A stretch of 64,000 nucleotides of DNA from Paraburkholderia sp. BL9I2N2 (GTDB taxonomy: Bacteria > Pseudomonadota > Gammaproteobacteria > Burkholderiales > Burkholderiaceae): positions 124,001-188,000 of the forward strand of contig NZ_SMGP01000001.1 in NCBI RefSeq assembly GCF_004339745.1. The letters run 5' to 3'. The notes below the pieces were generated by a model, which saw nothing but the letters and a program-made list of their open reading frames with translations, did no database searches and was not told the DNA's origin. Below, piece by piece: positions 7,529 to 17,110 of this stretch (positions are counted from its first letter, which is position 1; every line of letters begins with the position of its first letter). The translations under genes and the position numbers were made by a program.

Positions 7529-9211
7529 ATGTTGTGGCGTAGAAACTCAGTAAATCGGCAGATCACTCAAGCAATGTGGGTCTTGCCGTTGTTGATGACC
7601 GGCGTAGTCCACGCCGAGCCCGTCGCCGATGCGAGCGCGGTGGTGACGGCGCAAAAAGCCATCGTCGATTTCAAGCTTCTCCCCGCAGGTGGCCAGGACG
7701 AAGCAGCGGTGATCCAGTTGCTGCGCACTCAAGCACAGCAACTGGGCGCCGCGCCCCACTCGCTCGACGAAGTCAACCGCTGGTCGGATCGACTGACGGA
7801 TGCGTTGCGTCAAGGCGGTTTCCCGATTGGCCAGGTGCTGATGACCGAGTCGGACTGGCATGCGCTGCAACAAGGCGGCCAGCCGATGTTTTCCGTCTTT
7901 CCTGGCCGCATCAGCGAGATCGAAATCCATAACAAATCGCGCGTCGCGGATTCCCGTCTGCGCAAGCTGATCACACACGCACTGTGCGGGAGCGATACGC
8001 TCCCGGGCGCCTGCTACCTGAAGACGTCGCGTCTTGAACGTTCGACGCAGCTTCTGCAAGACGTGCCGGGCGTCGCACTCGACAATGCGCCGCAATTCGG
8101 TCCCGGCGCCGGTACAGGCGACGTGAAGGTCGTGTACGGCGTCGCGCAGAAGGGCAAGCCTCTCGCGGCCAATCTGATCTTCGACAACCAGGGCGTGCCG
8201 ACGACGGGCACGTACCGCATGGGCGGCACCGTCTCCGGAAACAACTTTTTTGGCGCGGGCGAAAGCTACGCATTCACGCTGCTCGCCACCGACAAAAAGA
8301 TGTGGACGGGCGAACTGGACGGCAGCGTGCCGATCTTGAACGACGGATTACGTCTGACCGGTGGTATCAGCCGCCAGCAATACACGACGAACACCATTAC
8401 GCCGATGGCCGGTGTGGCCACCACGGCCTCCGCGGGCGTACTGTATCCGTTCACCCGCGGGCTTGACGCCAATGTCTGGGGTGGTGTCTCGCTGCTGCAC
8501 AGCCAGACCTCGACGGACATGAAAGAGTACGACACCTCGACGCACAGCAAGCTCGACTCCGTTCGCTTCTCTGTGCAGGCCGACAACGGCGACCGCGCCC
8601 AGCAACTGCGTACGAACATCCTGACCGGTCAAGGCGCGATCACGCTCGGCCATCAGAGCAACGACTTTCCATACGGAGACTCGGTCGCCAACCCCGCCGG
8701 CAACTACGCGAAGTTCACGGGCAGCAGTTTCGGCACGTACGCCCTGACTCGCAGCGGCAATCTGTTCCTGTCGGGTCGCATCAACGGGCAGATGACAAAC
8801 CGCAACCTCGACCCGAGTGAAAAGCTGGCGGCAGGCGGCCCCAATGCGGTGCGCTCGTACCGCTCCGATGAAATCTCGTTTGACGACGGCGTCGTCATCA
8901 ACGCGGGCCTGTACCAGCGTCTCCCTGTCGCGACAGGTCACCAGATCCAACTCGGCGTGTTCTCGGATTTCGCTATCGGCCGCGTCAACCACACGCCTTG
9001 GGCCGGCTGGGAACAGAGCTATCCGGGCGTATCGGACGTCACCAACACGCGCACGCTCGCCGGCTACGGCGCCAGTGTCGACTGGCTCACGCCGATCGGC
9101 GCGACGGTCTCGGCGTCGGTATCGAAACCCTTTGGCTTCTCGTCGGCTTCCTGGGTCGAGCCCGGCAAAAAGCCGCTGCAGTACTGGCTGTCGGTCACCT
9201 GGAATCACTAA
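7529..9211 (+). CDS. TpsB-family two-partner-secretion outer-membrane transporter (FhaC/ShlB/HMW1B-like)
   Basis: The protein has 560 residues. I chose ATG 7529, not the longer GTG frame from 7442, because AAGGA lies 8 bases upstream and a signal peptide follows directly (MWVLPLLMTGVVHA, then EP). The periplasmic part (about residues 40-200) matches POTRA-bearing TpsB proteins. From about residue 215 (LIFDNQGVPTTGTYRMG) the beta-barrel begins and ends in WLSVTWNH. The loop-6 motif appears as VRSYRSDE, where VRGY/F is more usual. It should secrete the upstream exoprotein across the outer membrane. Here tpsB follows tpsA and is separated from it by a terminator. Confidence 0.9.
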   Translation: MLWRRNSVNRQITQAMWVLPLLMTGVVHAEPVADASAVVTAQKAIVDFKLLPAGGQDEAAVIQLLRTQAQQLGAAPHSLDEVNRWSDRLTDALRQGGFPIGQVLMTESDWHALQQGGQPMFSVFPGRISEIEIHNKSRVADSRLRKLITHALCGSDTLPGACYLKTSRLERSTQLLQDVPGVALDNAPQFGPGAGTGDVKVVYGVAQKGKPLAANLIFDNQGVPTTGTYRMGGTVSGNNFFGAGESYAFTLLATDKKMWTGELDGSVPILNDGLRLTGGISRQQYTTNTITPMAGVATTASAGVLYPFTRGLDANVWGGVSLLHSQTSTDMKEYDTSTHSKLDSVRFSVQADNGDRAQQLRTNILTGQGAITLGHQSNDFPYGDSVANPAGNYAKFTGSSFGTYALTRSGNLFLSGRINGQMTNRNLDPSEKLAAGGPNAVRSYRSDEISFDDGVVINAGLYQRLPVATGHQIQLGVFSDFAIGRVNHTPWAGWEQSYPGVSDVTNTRTLAGYGASVDWLTPIGATVSASVSKPFGFSSASWVEPGKKPLQYWLSVTWNH

Positions 9212-9295
9212 CACGCATTGCATGAGACGGGGCCGCCGCGGTCCCGCCCATCACTCGCTCACGCTTTAACGATATTCAATCATCCGGAGAACATC

Positions 9296-11151
9296 ATGAA
9301 ATTCAGCATCAACAAGTTCGAACACCTCTGCTATCGCCGTGAACATGAGAAGGCGGGCCGCATGCTACTGGAGTTGCTCAACAAGATCGATCAAAACTAT
9401 GGCGTATTGATGGACATCGATACGTGGGCCCAGTCGGGCGAAGCGCACAACATTATGGACGAACACCTGCTCGCACGAATCACGTCTGCGATCACCGCAC
9501 TGGCCACGGATCCGAAATTTACGATCTCGGACGTCGGGATCGGGCGTCTCATGCTGTTCCAGCGCTGGCTTGCCGCCATGTTCTCGGCAAGCCCATTCCG
9601 CAATGCGGACCACATTCTGCGTTCACTGGGCGTAGACGAAGAAGCGCGCAATGCGATTGAGCTTCGCAACAACGAATTCCGCAAGTTTCAGTTGTTCTAT
9701 CTTCCGGAATCTGAGGTTCGCGTCGACTGGGACGTTCTGTGGAAAGCCAGCAAGGTGATGGCCGCAAGCATGGCGACGACGATCATGTCTTCGCGCTTCC
9801 TCGGCACACCGTCCGCGCATCAGAAGCGCGAGATGTTGCTGCGCTGGTTGCCTGAGCGGCTTGCGGAAATCGAAAACGTTGACGCGCTTCGATGGGCGTG
9901 CTGCACGACATGTACATGCACTGCAGCTACGCGGACCTGCCGGGCAAGCACGACATCAAGAAGCCGATCAACACGCTGATCCGTCGCAAGCTCGCAAGCC
10001 TGGACATCCACGACGTACAGCGTGCCGCCGCTCCGGCTGTCGCCGGCGAAAAGCCGGTGGTGATCGTGGTGCTGGAATGGTTCTCGAAGAACCACTCGAT
10101 CTACCGCACGCACTCGCAAACGATGGTCGCGATGCGCGACAAGTTCCACCTCGTGGGTATGGGCTACAACGGTCGCGTGGACGATGCGGGCAAGGCCGTC
10201 TTCCATGAATTCATTCCGCTCGAAGGCGCGAACCTGTGGGAAACCGCCCGGCAGGTGCGGGAGACGAGCGAAGCACGCCAGGCACAGATGATGTACATGC
10301 CGAGCGTTGGCATGTTCCCGATCACGATGGTGCTTGCCTGCCTACGCGTCGCCCCAACGCAATTGATGGCGCTGGGTCACCCCGCCACGACGCACGGTCA
10401 CGCAATGGACTATGTGGTGGTCGAAGAAGATTACGTCGGCGACGAGGCCTGCTTCAGTGAGAAGCTGCTGAAGCTGCCTTCGGACGGCATGCCGTATCGT
10501 GCGCCGGCCGCGCTGCTCGAGTTGAATCTGCCGGAGAAAGCGCCCTCGGACGGCGTCGTGAAGATCGCCATCGCCGGTACGACGATCAAGCAAAACCCGG
10601 GCTTCCTCAATACGTGCGCCCAGATTGCGCGCGAATCGAAAGTGCCGGTGAAGTTCCATTTCCTGATGGGCCAGGCGAACGGACTGATCTATCCGCAAGT
10701 GCGCAATCTCATTCGCCGTTTGATGGGCGATGCGGCTGTCGTGCACAAGCATCAGAACTACGCGGGCTATATGAAGGTGATCGCGGGTTGCGATCTGTTC
10801 CTGAATCCGTTCCCGTTCGGCAATACGAATGGCATCGTCGATACGGTGTGGGCAGGCCTCGTCGGCGTGTGCAAGACCGGCCGCGAAGTGCACGAACATA
10901 TCGACGAAGGCATGTTCCGCCGTCTCGGCTTCCCCGAGTGGATGGTCACGAAGACCAACGAAGAGTACAAGGCAGCGGCACTGCGTCTGATCGAAAACGC
11001 TGAAGAGCGTAACGAACTGTCGGCGAGGCTGGCGGGTCCTCAGGCTATCGAAAAGCTGATCTTCGCGGGACGTCCGGAAATCCTCGGCGAGCGCATGCAG
11101 GCACTGTGGCAAGAACAGATCGACGTAGCAACGCCTGCAGCGGCTGCATGA
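9296..11151 (+). pseudogene. HMW1C-like cytoplasmic N-glycosyltransferase (GT41), split by a one-base frameshift
   Basis: The N-terminal part runs from ATG 9296, and the C-terminal part continues in another frame from about 9891. Adding one C in CTTCGATG near 9889-9890 (giving CTT CCG ATG) restores a single protein of about 618 residues, close to the length of HMW1C. The C-terminal half has the family hallmarks ALGHPATTHGHAMDYV, KQNPGFLNTC and FLNPFPFGNTNGIVDTVW, which form the nucleotide-sugar site of this GT41 branch. HMW1C-type enzymes attach hexoses to Asn in N-X-S/T sequons of the partner adhesin before export, which fits the sequon-dense exoprotein here. The reading frame is otherwise clean, so the lesion is recent or a sequence error. 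Confidence 0.88.
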
Positions 11152-11158
11152 GGCGAAT

Positions 11159-12955
11159 ATGAACGAAACGAGCAAATCGGCACTGCGCCGCTCGCACGAT
11201 CCGGCCTTCATACAACACTACTTCGTGGGCGAAGGCCTCGACATCGGCGCCGGGGAGGATCCACTGGCAGCGCACACGCATCTCTTTCCTCGGGCTCGCC
11301 GCATCCAGTCGTGGGGCGAGCAGCAAGGCGACGTGGTGCAGATGAAGGGCGCAGACGACGGGTCATTCGACTTCGTGCATGCCAGTCACGTCCTCGCCGA
11401 AGTCACCAATCCGGGCAAGGCGCTGGCAAGGTGGCTGGATCTGCTGAAGCCCGGTGGCTACGCGGTCCTGACTCTCCCCGACGAGGACCTGTATGGAAAG
11501 GGTGCTTGGCCGAACCGCTTCAACAAGCGGCACAAGGCGAGCTTCACGATCTGTAAGCCCGAAAAGCAGTTGGCGCAATCGATCAATATCCTGGACCTGA
11601 TACAGACGCTGTCGCACGTCGCATCTTGCGAACGTGTAAGTCTCGTGCGCGATCACTACGATGAAGCGCGCAACGACGCGGATCAGACCGCACGCGGTCT
11701 CGCGGAATGCGCGATCGAAGTCGTGTTGCGCAAGCGTGCCGTGCCGACGGCGCAGAACATGCTCGACGCCATCGTGAAGGCGCGTAGCGCGGAGGCGAGC
11801 ATCCACGCTGGCCGACACGCGGTGAAGACTTATCCGTACCGGTTTATGGTCTACCATCGGTCAATGATGGAGTGGCTCCGCTGGGACCGGGAGGATGAGG
11901 TCGATCGTATTTTGGAACAATGTGTCGTGCGTCTTCCCAATGAGCATCTGCCGCGTTTATATCGCGCGTTGCATGCAATTTCGCGCGGTAAGCTACACCA
12001 CGGCTTCCGGTTGCGCGAAGCGGCGATGGCGTCGTTCGGCTGGCAACGCCGCACGACGGCGCAACCGCCTGCCACGTTTCCCGAGTGGAAGGGCGAATCG
12101 CTTGAGGGCAAGTCGATCGTGATCTGGAGCGAGTTCGGGCTAGGCGACGAGATTTTCTTCTTGCGTTTCGCTCGCATGCTGCGCGAGCGCTGCGGCGCCG
12201 CGCGCGTGACAGTAATGTGCCAGACGCCGCTCGTGTCGCTTTTCGAAGTCTCCCGCGAAGCCGACGCCGTCATCGACGTGAAACATGCCGCACAACTGCC
12301 GGCGCACGATTGCTGGGTGTTCCCGCATGCCATTCCTGCGCATCTGCCGTTGGAGCTAGACGCACTGCCCGTATCGGTGCCCTTCTTGCGCGCGCCGTCC
12401 GACGAGGCGCCTGCTTTACTGCGGACCGAGTCGCATGCGCTGAAGGTCGGCGTGGTATTCAAAGGTGCGCCGACGCACGAAAACGACCACGCGCGCTCGC
12501 TGCCGTCATTGTCCGTGCTCGACGAACTGTTCCAGCTCGAAGGCGTCGAGTTCTTCAGTCTGCAAAAAGGCGCGGGTGCCGACGAGGCCGCGCAGTACGC
12601 GCAACGATTGTCGAACTTTCATGATCTGGGCGCCGACATTCGCAGCATGGACGAGACTGCCAGTGCCATCGCGGCACTGGATCTCGTGCTGACGGTCGAT
12701 ACGTCGGTTGCGCACGTCGCGGGCGCGATGGGCAAGCCAACGTGGCTGATGTTGCCTTCGTACGGCGACTGGCGTTGGCACTACACGCGGGAAGACAGCC
12801 CTTGGTATCCAACGATGCGCCTCTTTCGCCGGCGCTTCGACGGCAACTGGCCCGAAGTCGTCGCGCGCATTTGCGGCCATCTGCTGACGCTGATCGCATC
12901 GAACCTGGACAGCGCAGGCTCGTCAGCCCTTCCTGCCCCTGCGATTTCCAGGTGA
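11159..12955 (+). CDS. Fused SAM-dependent methyltransferase and GT9-like glycosyltransferase
   Basis: The 598-residue protein starts 7 bases after the glycosyltransferase stop, so the two are co-transcribed. Residues 1-190 look like a type-11 methyltransferase: a GEGLDIGAGEDPL SAM-site motif, an FDFVHASHVLAEV segment, and LKPGGYAVLTLPDE. A helical linker with TPR-like character spans about 200-300. The C-terminal part resembles heptosyltransferase-type GT9 proteins: WSEFGLGDEIFFLRFARML near residue 320, VGVVFKGAPTHENDHARSLP near 430, and a DLVLTVDTSVAHVAGAMGKP motif near 500 followed by SYGDWRWH. It may extend or modify the Asn-linked sugar, or act on another surface glycan; the substrate is unknown. 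The position in the operon is the only link to the adhesin. Confidence 0.75.
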   Translation: MNETSKSALRRSHDPAFIQHYFVGEGLDIGAGEDPLAAHTHLFPRARRIQSWGEQQGDVVQMKGADDGSFDFVHASHVLAEVTNPGKALARWLDLLKPGGYAVLTLPDEDLYGKGAWPNRFNKRHKASFTICKPEKQLAQSINILDLIQTLSHVASCERVSLVRDHYDEARNDADQTARGLAECAIEVVLRKRAVPTAQNMLDAIVKARSAEASIHAGRHAVKTYPYRFMVYHRSMMEWLRWDREDEVDRILEQCVVRLPNEHLPRLYRALHAISRGKLHHGFRLREAAMASFGWQRRTTAQPPATFPEWKGESLEGKSIVIWSEFGLGDEIFFLRFARMLRERCGAARVTVMCQTPLVSLFEVSREADAVIDVKHAAQLPAHDCWVFPHAIPAHLPLELDALPVSVPFLRAPSDEAPALLRTESHALKVGVVFKGAPTHENDHARSLPSLSVLDELFQLEGVEFFSLQKGAGADEAAQYAQRLSNFHDLGADIRSMDETASAIAALDLVLTVDTSVAHVAGAMGKPTWLMLPSYGDWRWHYTREDSPWYPTMRLFRRRFDGNWPEVVARICGHLLTLIASNLDSAGSSALPAPAISR

Positions 12956-13074
12956 CCGTGCGGCGGTTGCGTCCCTCTCAGGTGACCGAGTGAAGCGCGC
13001 TGTCGGCGTGCGCGAAGACTCTGGTGCAAATAGGTGGCTGGGTCGAGAGTTTCATATAGATCGGGATACGCTCT

Positions 13075-13920
13075 TCAACCTTCGCCGTCGATCCTCAACC
13101 GGCCAATCACCCCTTTCGCCTGTCCAACCCGCTCGACCAACTCAGGCCCGCGCTTGAGCGCGACGCCGACCGCCAGAATGTCGCCGATCGCCAGATGCGA
13201 CATGCGCGACGTCATCGGCGAAAACACGTCGTTTTCCTCGACCACGTTCGAGAACAGGCAGATCGACGCGACGCGCGCAAGCGGCGAACTGCCATGCGTG
13301 ATCGCGATCACCTTCGCGCCGCGAGCGAGCGCTGAGCGCGCCGCTTCGATGATGTCGCGGGTTCGGCCGGTATTCGACACCGTGACCACGACATCGCCGG
13401 GTCCGAGCAGCGCCGCCGACATCGAGTAAGTATGCGGATCGGAGTACGCGACGCTCGGCATGCCGAGCCGGAAAAACTTGTGCTGGATATCCTGCGCGGC
13501 AATGCCTGAGCCGCCCGCTCCATAGAACTCGATGCGCGCCGCGTTCGCCAGCAGATCGACAGCCGCTTCGATGCTATCCGGCGACAGGCTGTTACGCACC
13601 TCGATCAACGTGCCTATGGTCCGGTCGAATACCTTGGCGATCAGTCCGGGCGCGCCCTCATCCGGCCGCACATCCCGATAGACGGTCGGCACGCCCGACG
13701 CAATCCCTTGCGCGAGCCGGATCTTGAACTCACGAAACCCCGAAAACCCGAGCGCATGACAGAACCGCGCGATGGTCGGCTGGCTCACGCCCGCGCGGGC
13801 GGCCACTTCCGTCATCGACAGATCGAGCACTTCGCGCGGCGCCTCGATCACGTAGTCGGCGAGTTTGCGCTCGGACGGCCGCAACTGCTCGCGCATCTCT
13901 TCCACCTGAGACAGCATCAT
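13075..13920 (-). CDS. hexR: HexR, RpiR-family repressor of central carbon metabolism
   Basis: The 281-residue protein has an N-terminal RpiR helix-turn-helix (about residues 1-75, MTEVAARAGVSQPTIARFCH) and a C-terminal SIS sugar-isomerase domain (about 120-255, FYGAGGSGIAAQDIQHKF, VSNTGRTRD). HexR proteins sense 2-keto-3-deoxy-6-phosphogluconate and release DNA. It is divergent from edd, which is the classical arrangement, and two TGTAG-T5 boxes lie in the shared 288-bp gap. One box lies 55 bp upstream of this start, so autoregulation is likely. Confidence 0.93.
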   Translation of the reverse strand: MMLSQVEEMREQLRPSERKLADYVIEAPREVLDLSMTEVAARAGVSQPTIARFCHALGFSGFREFKIRLAQGIASGVPTVYRDVRPDEGAPGLIAKVFDRTIGTLIEVRNSLSPDSIEAAVDLLANAARIEFYGAGGSGIAAQDIQHKFFRLGMPSVAYSDPHTYSMSAALLGPGDVVVTVSNTGRTRDIIEAARSALARGAKVIAITHGSSPLARVASICLFSNVVEENDVFSPMTSRMSHLAIGDILAVGVALKRGPELVERVGQAKGVIGRLRIDGEG

Positions 13921-13974
13921 TGGAAAACTCGCACTATGCTGAAGAATGCGTGGACTATAGCTGATTGCTGAGAA

Positions 13975-13989
13975 GGTACAAAAACTACA
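13975..13989 (-). promoter_or_regulatory. HexR-like operator near hexR
   Basis: On the minus strand this reads TGTAGTTTTTGTACC. It resembles the HexR palindrome (TGTAATTWWATTACA type), with half-sites TGTAG and (G/C)TAC around T5. It sits just upstream of hexR. Confidence 0.65.
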
Positions 13990-14105
13990 TTTATGCCTGT
14001 AGGTGTAATCCCTAAGTTTTAGGCGTGAGGCGAGAAGCTAAGCCGGTTGGGCGTTTCAGGCAATCAAAACATGCCGCAGCGCAGCACCAGAGCACATTGC
14101 GATCA

Positions 14106-14120
14106 TGTAGTTTTTCTACT
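14106..14120 (+). promoter_or_regulatory. HexR-like operator near edd
   Basis: The sequence TGTAGTTTTTCTACT shares its first ten bases (TGTAGTTTTT) with the box near hexR on the other strand. It lies about 90 bp before the edd start, where it could repress edd-eda in the absence of the Entner-Doudoroff intermediate. Confidence 0.68.
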
Positions 14121-14208
14121 AAGATGGCGTCGTCAACTGATTCGACATCCCCGCGATACCTACCTGGCATAGGGCGCGCACGCTCACGCCAGCGACGAAG
14201 GAGCTCCG

Positions 14209-16113
14209 ATGGTTTCCCCGCATTCGCAATTGTTGAAGGTCACGCAACGCGTGGTCGAGCGCAGCAAACCCACTCGTGAGGCGTATCTCGCCCGCATCCA
14301 CCATGCGCAGGGCAAGTTTCCGGCGCGCGGCGCGCTCTCCTGCGCCAATCTCGCGCACGGTTTCGCGGGCCTCGAAGGCAACGACAAACTCGTCATCAAG
14401 CAGATTCGCGAGCCGAACATCGGCATCGTGTCCGCGTACAACGAAATGCTGTCGGCCCACGCGCCGTACAAAAACTACCCCGACATCATCAAGCAGGCCG
14501 CGCGTGAAAACGGCGGCGTCGCGCAATTCGCGGGCGGCGTGCCGGCCATGTGCGACGGCGTCACGCAAGGCAATGCCGGCATGGAACTGTCGCTGTTCTC
14601 GCGCGAAGTCATTGCGATGAGCACGGCGGTCGCGCTCACGCACAACATGTTCGACGCGGCACTGTGCCTCGGCATTTGCGACAAGATCGTGCCGGGCCTG
14701 TTGATCGGCGCGCTGCAATTCGGCCATATCCCGACCATCTTCGTGCCGGCCGGCCCGATGGGCAGCGGCCTGTCCAACGACGACAAAGCCAAGACCCGCC
14801 AGCTCTTCGCCACCGGCCAGTGCGACCGCGGCGCGCTGCTCGAAGCGGAAGCCGCCGCGTATCACAGCCACGGCACCTGCACGTTCTACGGCACCGCGAA
14901 CAGCAACCAGATGCTGATGGAAGTGATGGGCCTGCATCTGCCGAGTTCGGCTTTCGTGCATCCGCATACACCGCTGCGCGACGCGTTGACAGCACAAGCC
15001 GCGCGCCGTGTGCTCGATCTGACCGTGGAACGCGGCAATTACATGCCGATCGGCCACGTGGTCGACGAAAAAGCGATCGTCAACGGCATCGTCGCGTTGC
15101 TGGCGACGGGCGGCTCGACCAACCACACGCTGCATCTGGTCGCGATTGCACGCGCGGCGGGCATCGTGATCGATTGGGACGACTTCGACACGCTGTCGCA
15201 AGCGGTGCCTCTGCTCGCGAAGATTTACCCGAACGGCAAGGCCGACGTGAACCACTTCCACGCGGCAGGCGGCGTCGCGTTCCTGGTGCGCAATCTGCTG
15301 GAAGGCGGCTTGCTGCACGAAGACGTCAACACTGTCGCGGGCAAGGGCCTGAAGCACTACACGGAAGAGCCGAAGCTGATCGACGGCAAGCTGCAATGGG
15401 TGCCGGGCGCGCAAGCGAGCGAAGACACGGCGGTGTTGCGCGGCATCAAGGAACCGTTCCAGCCGGACGGCGGTTTGCGCCTGATGCAGGGCAAGCTCGG
15501 CCGCGGCGTCATCAAGATTTCCGCGGTCGCGGCGCAGCATCGCAAGGTCAAGGCGCCGGCGATCGTGTTCGATTCGCAGGAAGCCGTGCAGGAAGCGTTC
15601 GACAAGCACGAACTGAAGCGCGACTTCATCGCCGTGGTGCGCTTCCAGGGCGCGCGGGCAAACGGCATGCCTGAACTGCATCGTTTGACGCCGCTGCTCG
15701 GTGTGTTGCAGGATCAAGGTTTCCATGTTGCATTGGTCACAGATGGCCGCATGTCCGGCGCGTCGGGCAAAGTGCCGGCGGTGATTCACCTGTCGCCGGA
15801 AGCGTTGCTGCAAGGGCCGATCGGCAAGGTGCGCACGGGCGACATGCTGGTGATCGACGCCGAAGCCGGTGTGCTCGACATCGAGATCGACGCGGCCGAA
15901 TGGGCGGCGCGGCCGAACGCCGTGCCGCAGCATCAGGCCGAAAACGAAGTCGGTTTCGGCCGCGAACTGTTCGGGGTATTCCGCGCGGCGGCGGCGCCGG
16001 CGGAGCAGGGTGCGTCGGTATTCGGCGCGATGGTGGGCGAGCGTCCGGCGCATCACGGCGAAGCAGCCAAAGCTCATACCGCAAAACACACAAGCACCAC
16101 TCACGCCAGCTGA
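14209..16113 (+). CDS. edd: Phosphogluconate dehydratase (Entner-Doudoroff pathway)
   Basis: The 634-residue protein of the IlvD/Edd family converts 6-phosphogluconate to 2-keto-3-deoxy-6-phosphogluconate in the cytosol. Iron-sulfur cysteines are visible in [29 protein letters not shown] and [30 protein letters not shown] near residue 515 is the family C-terminal motif. GAAGGAG lies shortly before ATG 14209. The last 20-30 residues (rich in Ala/His/Lys) extend past the usual end. It forms an operon with eda and lies downstream of HexR boxes. Confidence 0.96.
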   Translation: MVSPHSQLLKVTQRVVERSKPTREAYLARIHHAQGKFPARGALSCANLAHGFAGLEGNDKLVIKQIREPNIGIVSAYNEMLSAHAPYKNYPDIIKQAARENGGVAQFAGGVPAMCDGVTQGNAGMELSLFSREVIAMSTAVALTHNMFDAALCLGICDKIVPGLLIGALQFGHIPTIFVPAGPMGSGLSNDDKAKTRQLFATGQCDRGALLEAEAAAYHSHGTCTFYGTANSNQMLMEVMGLHLPSSAFVHPHTPLRDALTAQAARRVLDLTVERGNYMPIGHVVDEKAIVNGIVALLATGGSTNHTLHLVAIARAAGIVIDWDDFDTLSQAVPLLAKIYPNGKADVNHFHAAGGVAFLVRNLLEGGLLHEDVNTVAGKGLKHYTEEPKLIDGKLQWVPGAQASEDTAVLRGIKEPFQPDGGLRLMQGKLGRGVIKISAVAAQHRKVKAPAIVFDSQEAVQEAFDKHELKRDFIAVVRFQGARANGMPELHRLTPLLGVLQDQGFHVALVTDGRMSGASGKVPAVIHLSPEALLQGPIGKVRTGDMLVIDAEAGVLDIEIDAAEWAARPNAVPQHQAENEVGFGRELFGVFRAAAAPAEQGASVFGAMVGERPAHHGEAAKAHTAKHTSTTHAS

Positions 16114-16138
16114 GTGCTGCAGAACAAGGAGTCTGACT

Positions 16139-16780
16139 ATGACCTCGAAAACAGTAAGCGATATCGTGCGCCTCGGCCCGGTGATTCCGGTGCTCGCGTT
16201 CGACTCGGTCGAACAGGGTGTACACGTGTCTCGCGCGCTGCACGCGGGCGGCGTGAAGGTGCTGGAAATCACCTTGCGCACTGCAGCAGGCCTCGAAGCG
16301 ATCGAACGCGCGAGCCAGTTGGCCGAAGATATCGTGGTCGGTGTCGGCACGATTACGAAGCCCGAGCATTGCGCTCAGGCCAAGAAGGCGGGCGCGCAGT
16401 TCGGCGTCTCTCCTGGCCTGACGAGAGACATGCACAAGGCCGCGCAGGATGCGGGCTTGCCGCTGCTGCCGGGCGTGATGACGCCGTCGGACATCATCGC
16501 GGCGCTGGAACTCGGCTACGAAATCGTGAAGTTTTTCCCGGCGCAGCAAGCCGGTGGCGTGCCGATGCTGCAAGCTTTTCACGGTCCGTTCCCGAATCTG
16601 AAGTTCTGCCCGACCGGCGGTATCACGGCGGAAACGGCGACGCATTTCCTGTCGCTGCCGAACGTGGTTTGCGTGGGCGGCTCGTGGCTCACGCCGAAAG
16701 CCGCGCTCGCCGCGCAAAACTGGGACGAGGTCACGCGCCTCGCGCGGGCCGCGAGCCAGTTGGCCGCGCCCGCCCATTGA
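16139..16780 (+). CDS. eda: KDPG aldolase (2-keto-3-deoxy-6-phosphogluconate aldolase)
   Basis: The 213-residue TIM-barrel enzyme cleaves KDPG to pyruvate and glyceraldehyde 3-phosphate. The start is ATG 16139 with AAGGAG 8 bases upstream; the open frame extends further upstream only as a shadow of edd. Motifs are LEITLRT (catalytic Glu), VGVGTITKPE, VKFFPAQQAGG (Schiff-base Lys) and FCPTGGITAE. It lies 25 bp after edd, so the two steps are co-expressed. Confidence 0.96.
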   Translation: MTSKTVSDIVRLGPVIPVLAFDSVEQGVHVSRALHAGGVKVLEITLRTAAGLEAIERASQLAEDIVVGVGTITKPEHCAQAKKAGAQFGVSPGLTRDMHKAAQDAGLPLLPGVMTPSDIIAALELGYEIVKFFPAQQAGGVPMLQAFHGPFPNLKFCPTGGITAETATHFLSLPNVVCVGGSWLTPKAALAAQNWDEVTRLARAASQLAAPAH

Positions 16781-16826
16781 GTTGAAGCGGTCCGCACGCT
16801 AAGCGTTATCAAGGTCCCGCGCAAAG

Positions 16827-17038
16827 GAGCCTCGTCGATACAGCCGCTCAGGCTGTCCTGGCGAGGCTCTTTTGCGATATGCGCGCGGAATTGGCGCACG
16901 TTTACAGACAACAAACAGTAAAATTCAGCGTCCGCGCGGTCAGCCCGGTTTCAAGGCGCCGCACAGGTCGCCGTGAGACGAAGTGCTGCCGTGTCCGCAC
17001 GCACAAGAAAACGCCGGTCCGCCCGAAGTTTTCTTGTG
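16827..17038 (+). other. Intergenic hairpins between eda and gntP
   Basis: The 330-bp gap 16781-17110 holds no gene. It has a terminator-like nested hairpin GAGCCTCG (16827-16834)/CGAGGCTC (16862-16869) followed by TTT, an inverted repeat TTTAC-N12-GTAAA (16901-16922), and a perfect 11-bp inverted repeat CACAAGAAAAC/GTTTTCTTGTG (17002-17038). The first probably ends eda transcription; the others may be operator or leader structure for gntP. Confidence 0.5.
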
Positions 17039-17110
17039 ACCCCCTCAGGGGGCTGGCGCGCAGCACCAGGTCGGATGCACTCAAATCAATAACGCAAAAG
17101 GAGGAGCTTC

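Noticed and set aside
9892..11151. Treating the C-terminal half of the glycosyltransferase as a separate gene with its own ATG
   Set aside because: No ribosome-binding site precedes 9892, and HMW1C-type enzymes are single proteins that include the preceding N-terminal region.
14119..16350. Minus-strand open frame of 743 codons opposite edd-eda
   Set aside because: A GC-rich antisense shadow of edd, with His/Arg/Ala composition and no family motif.
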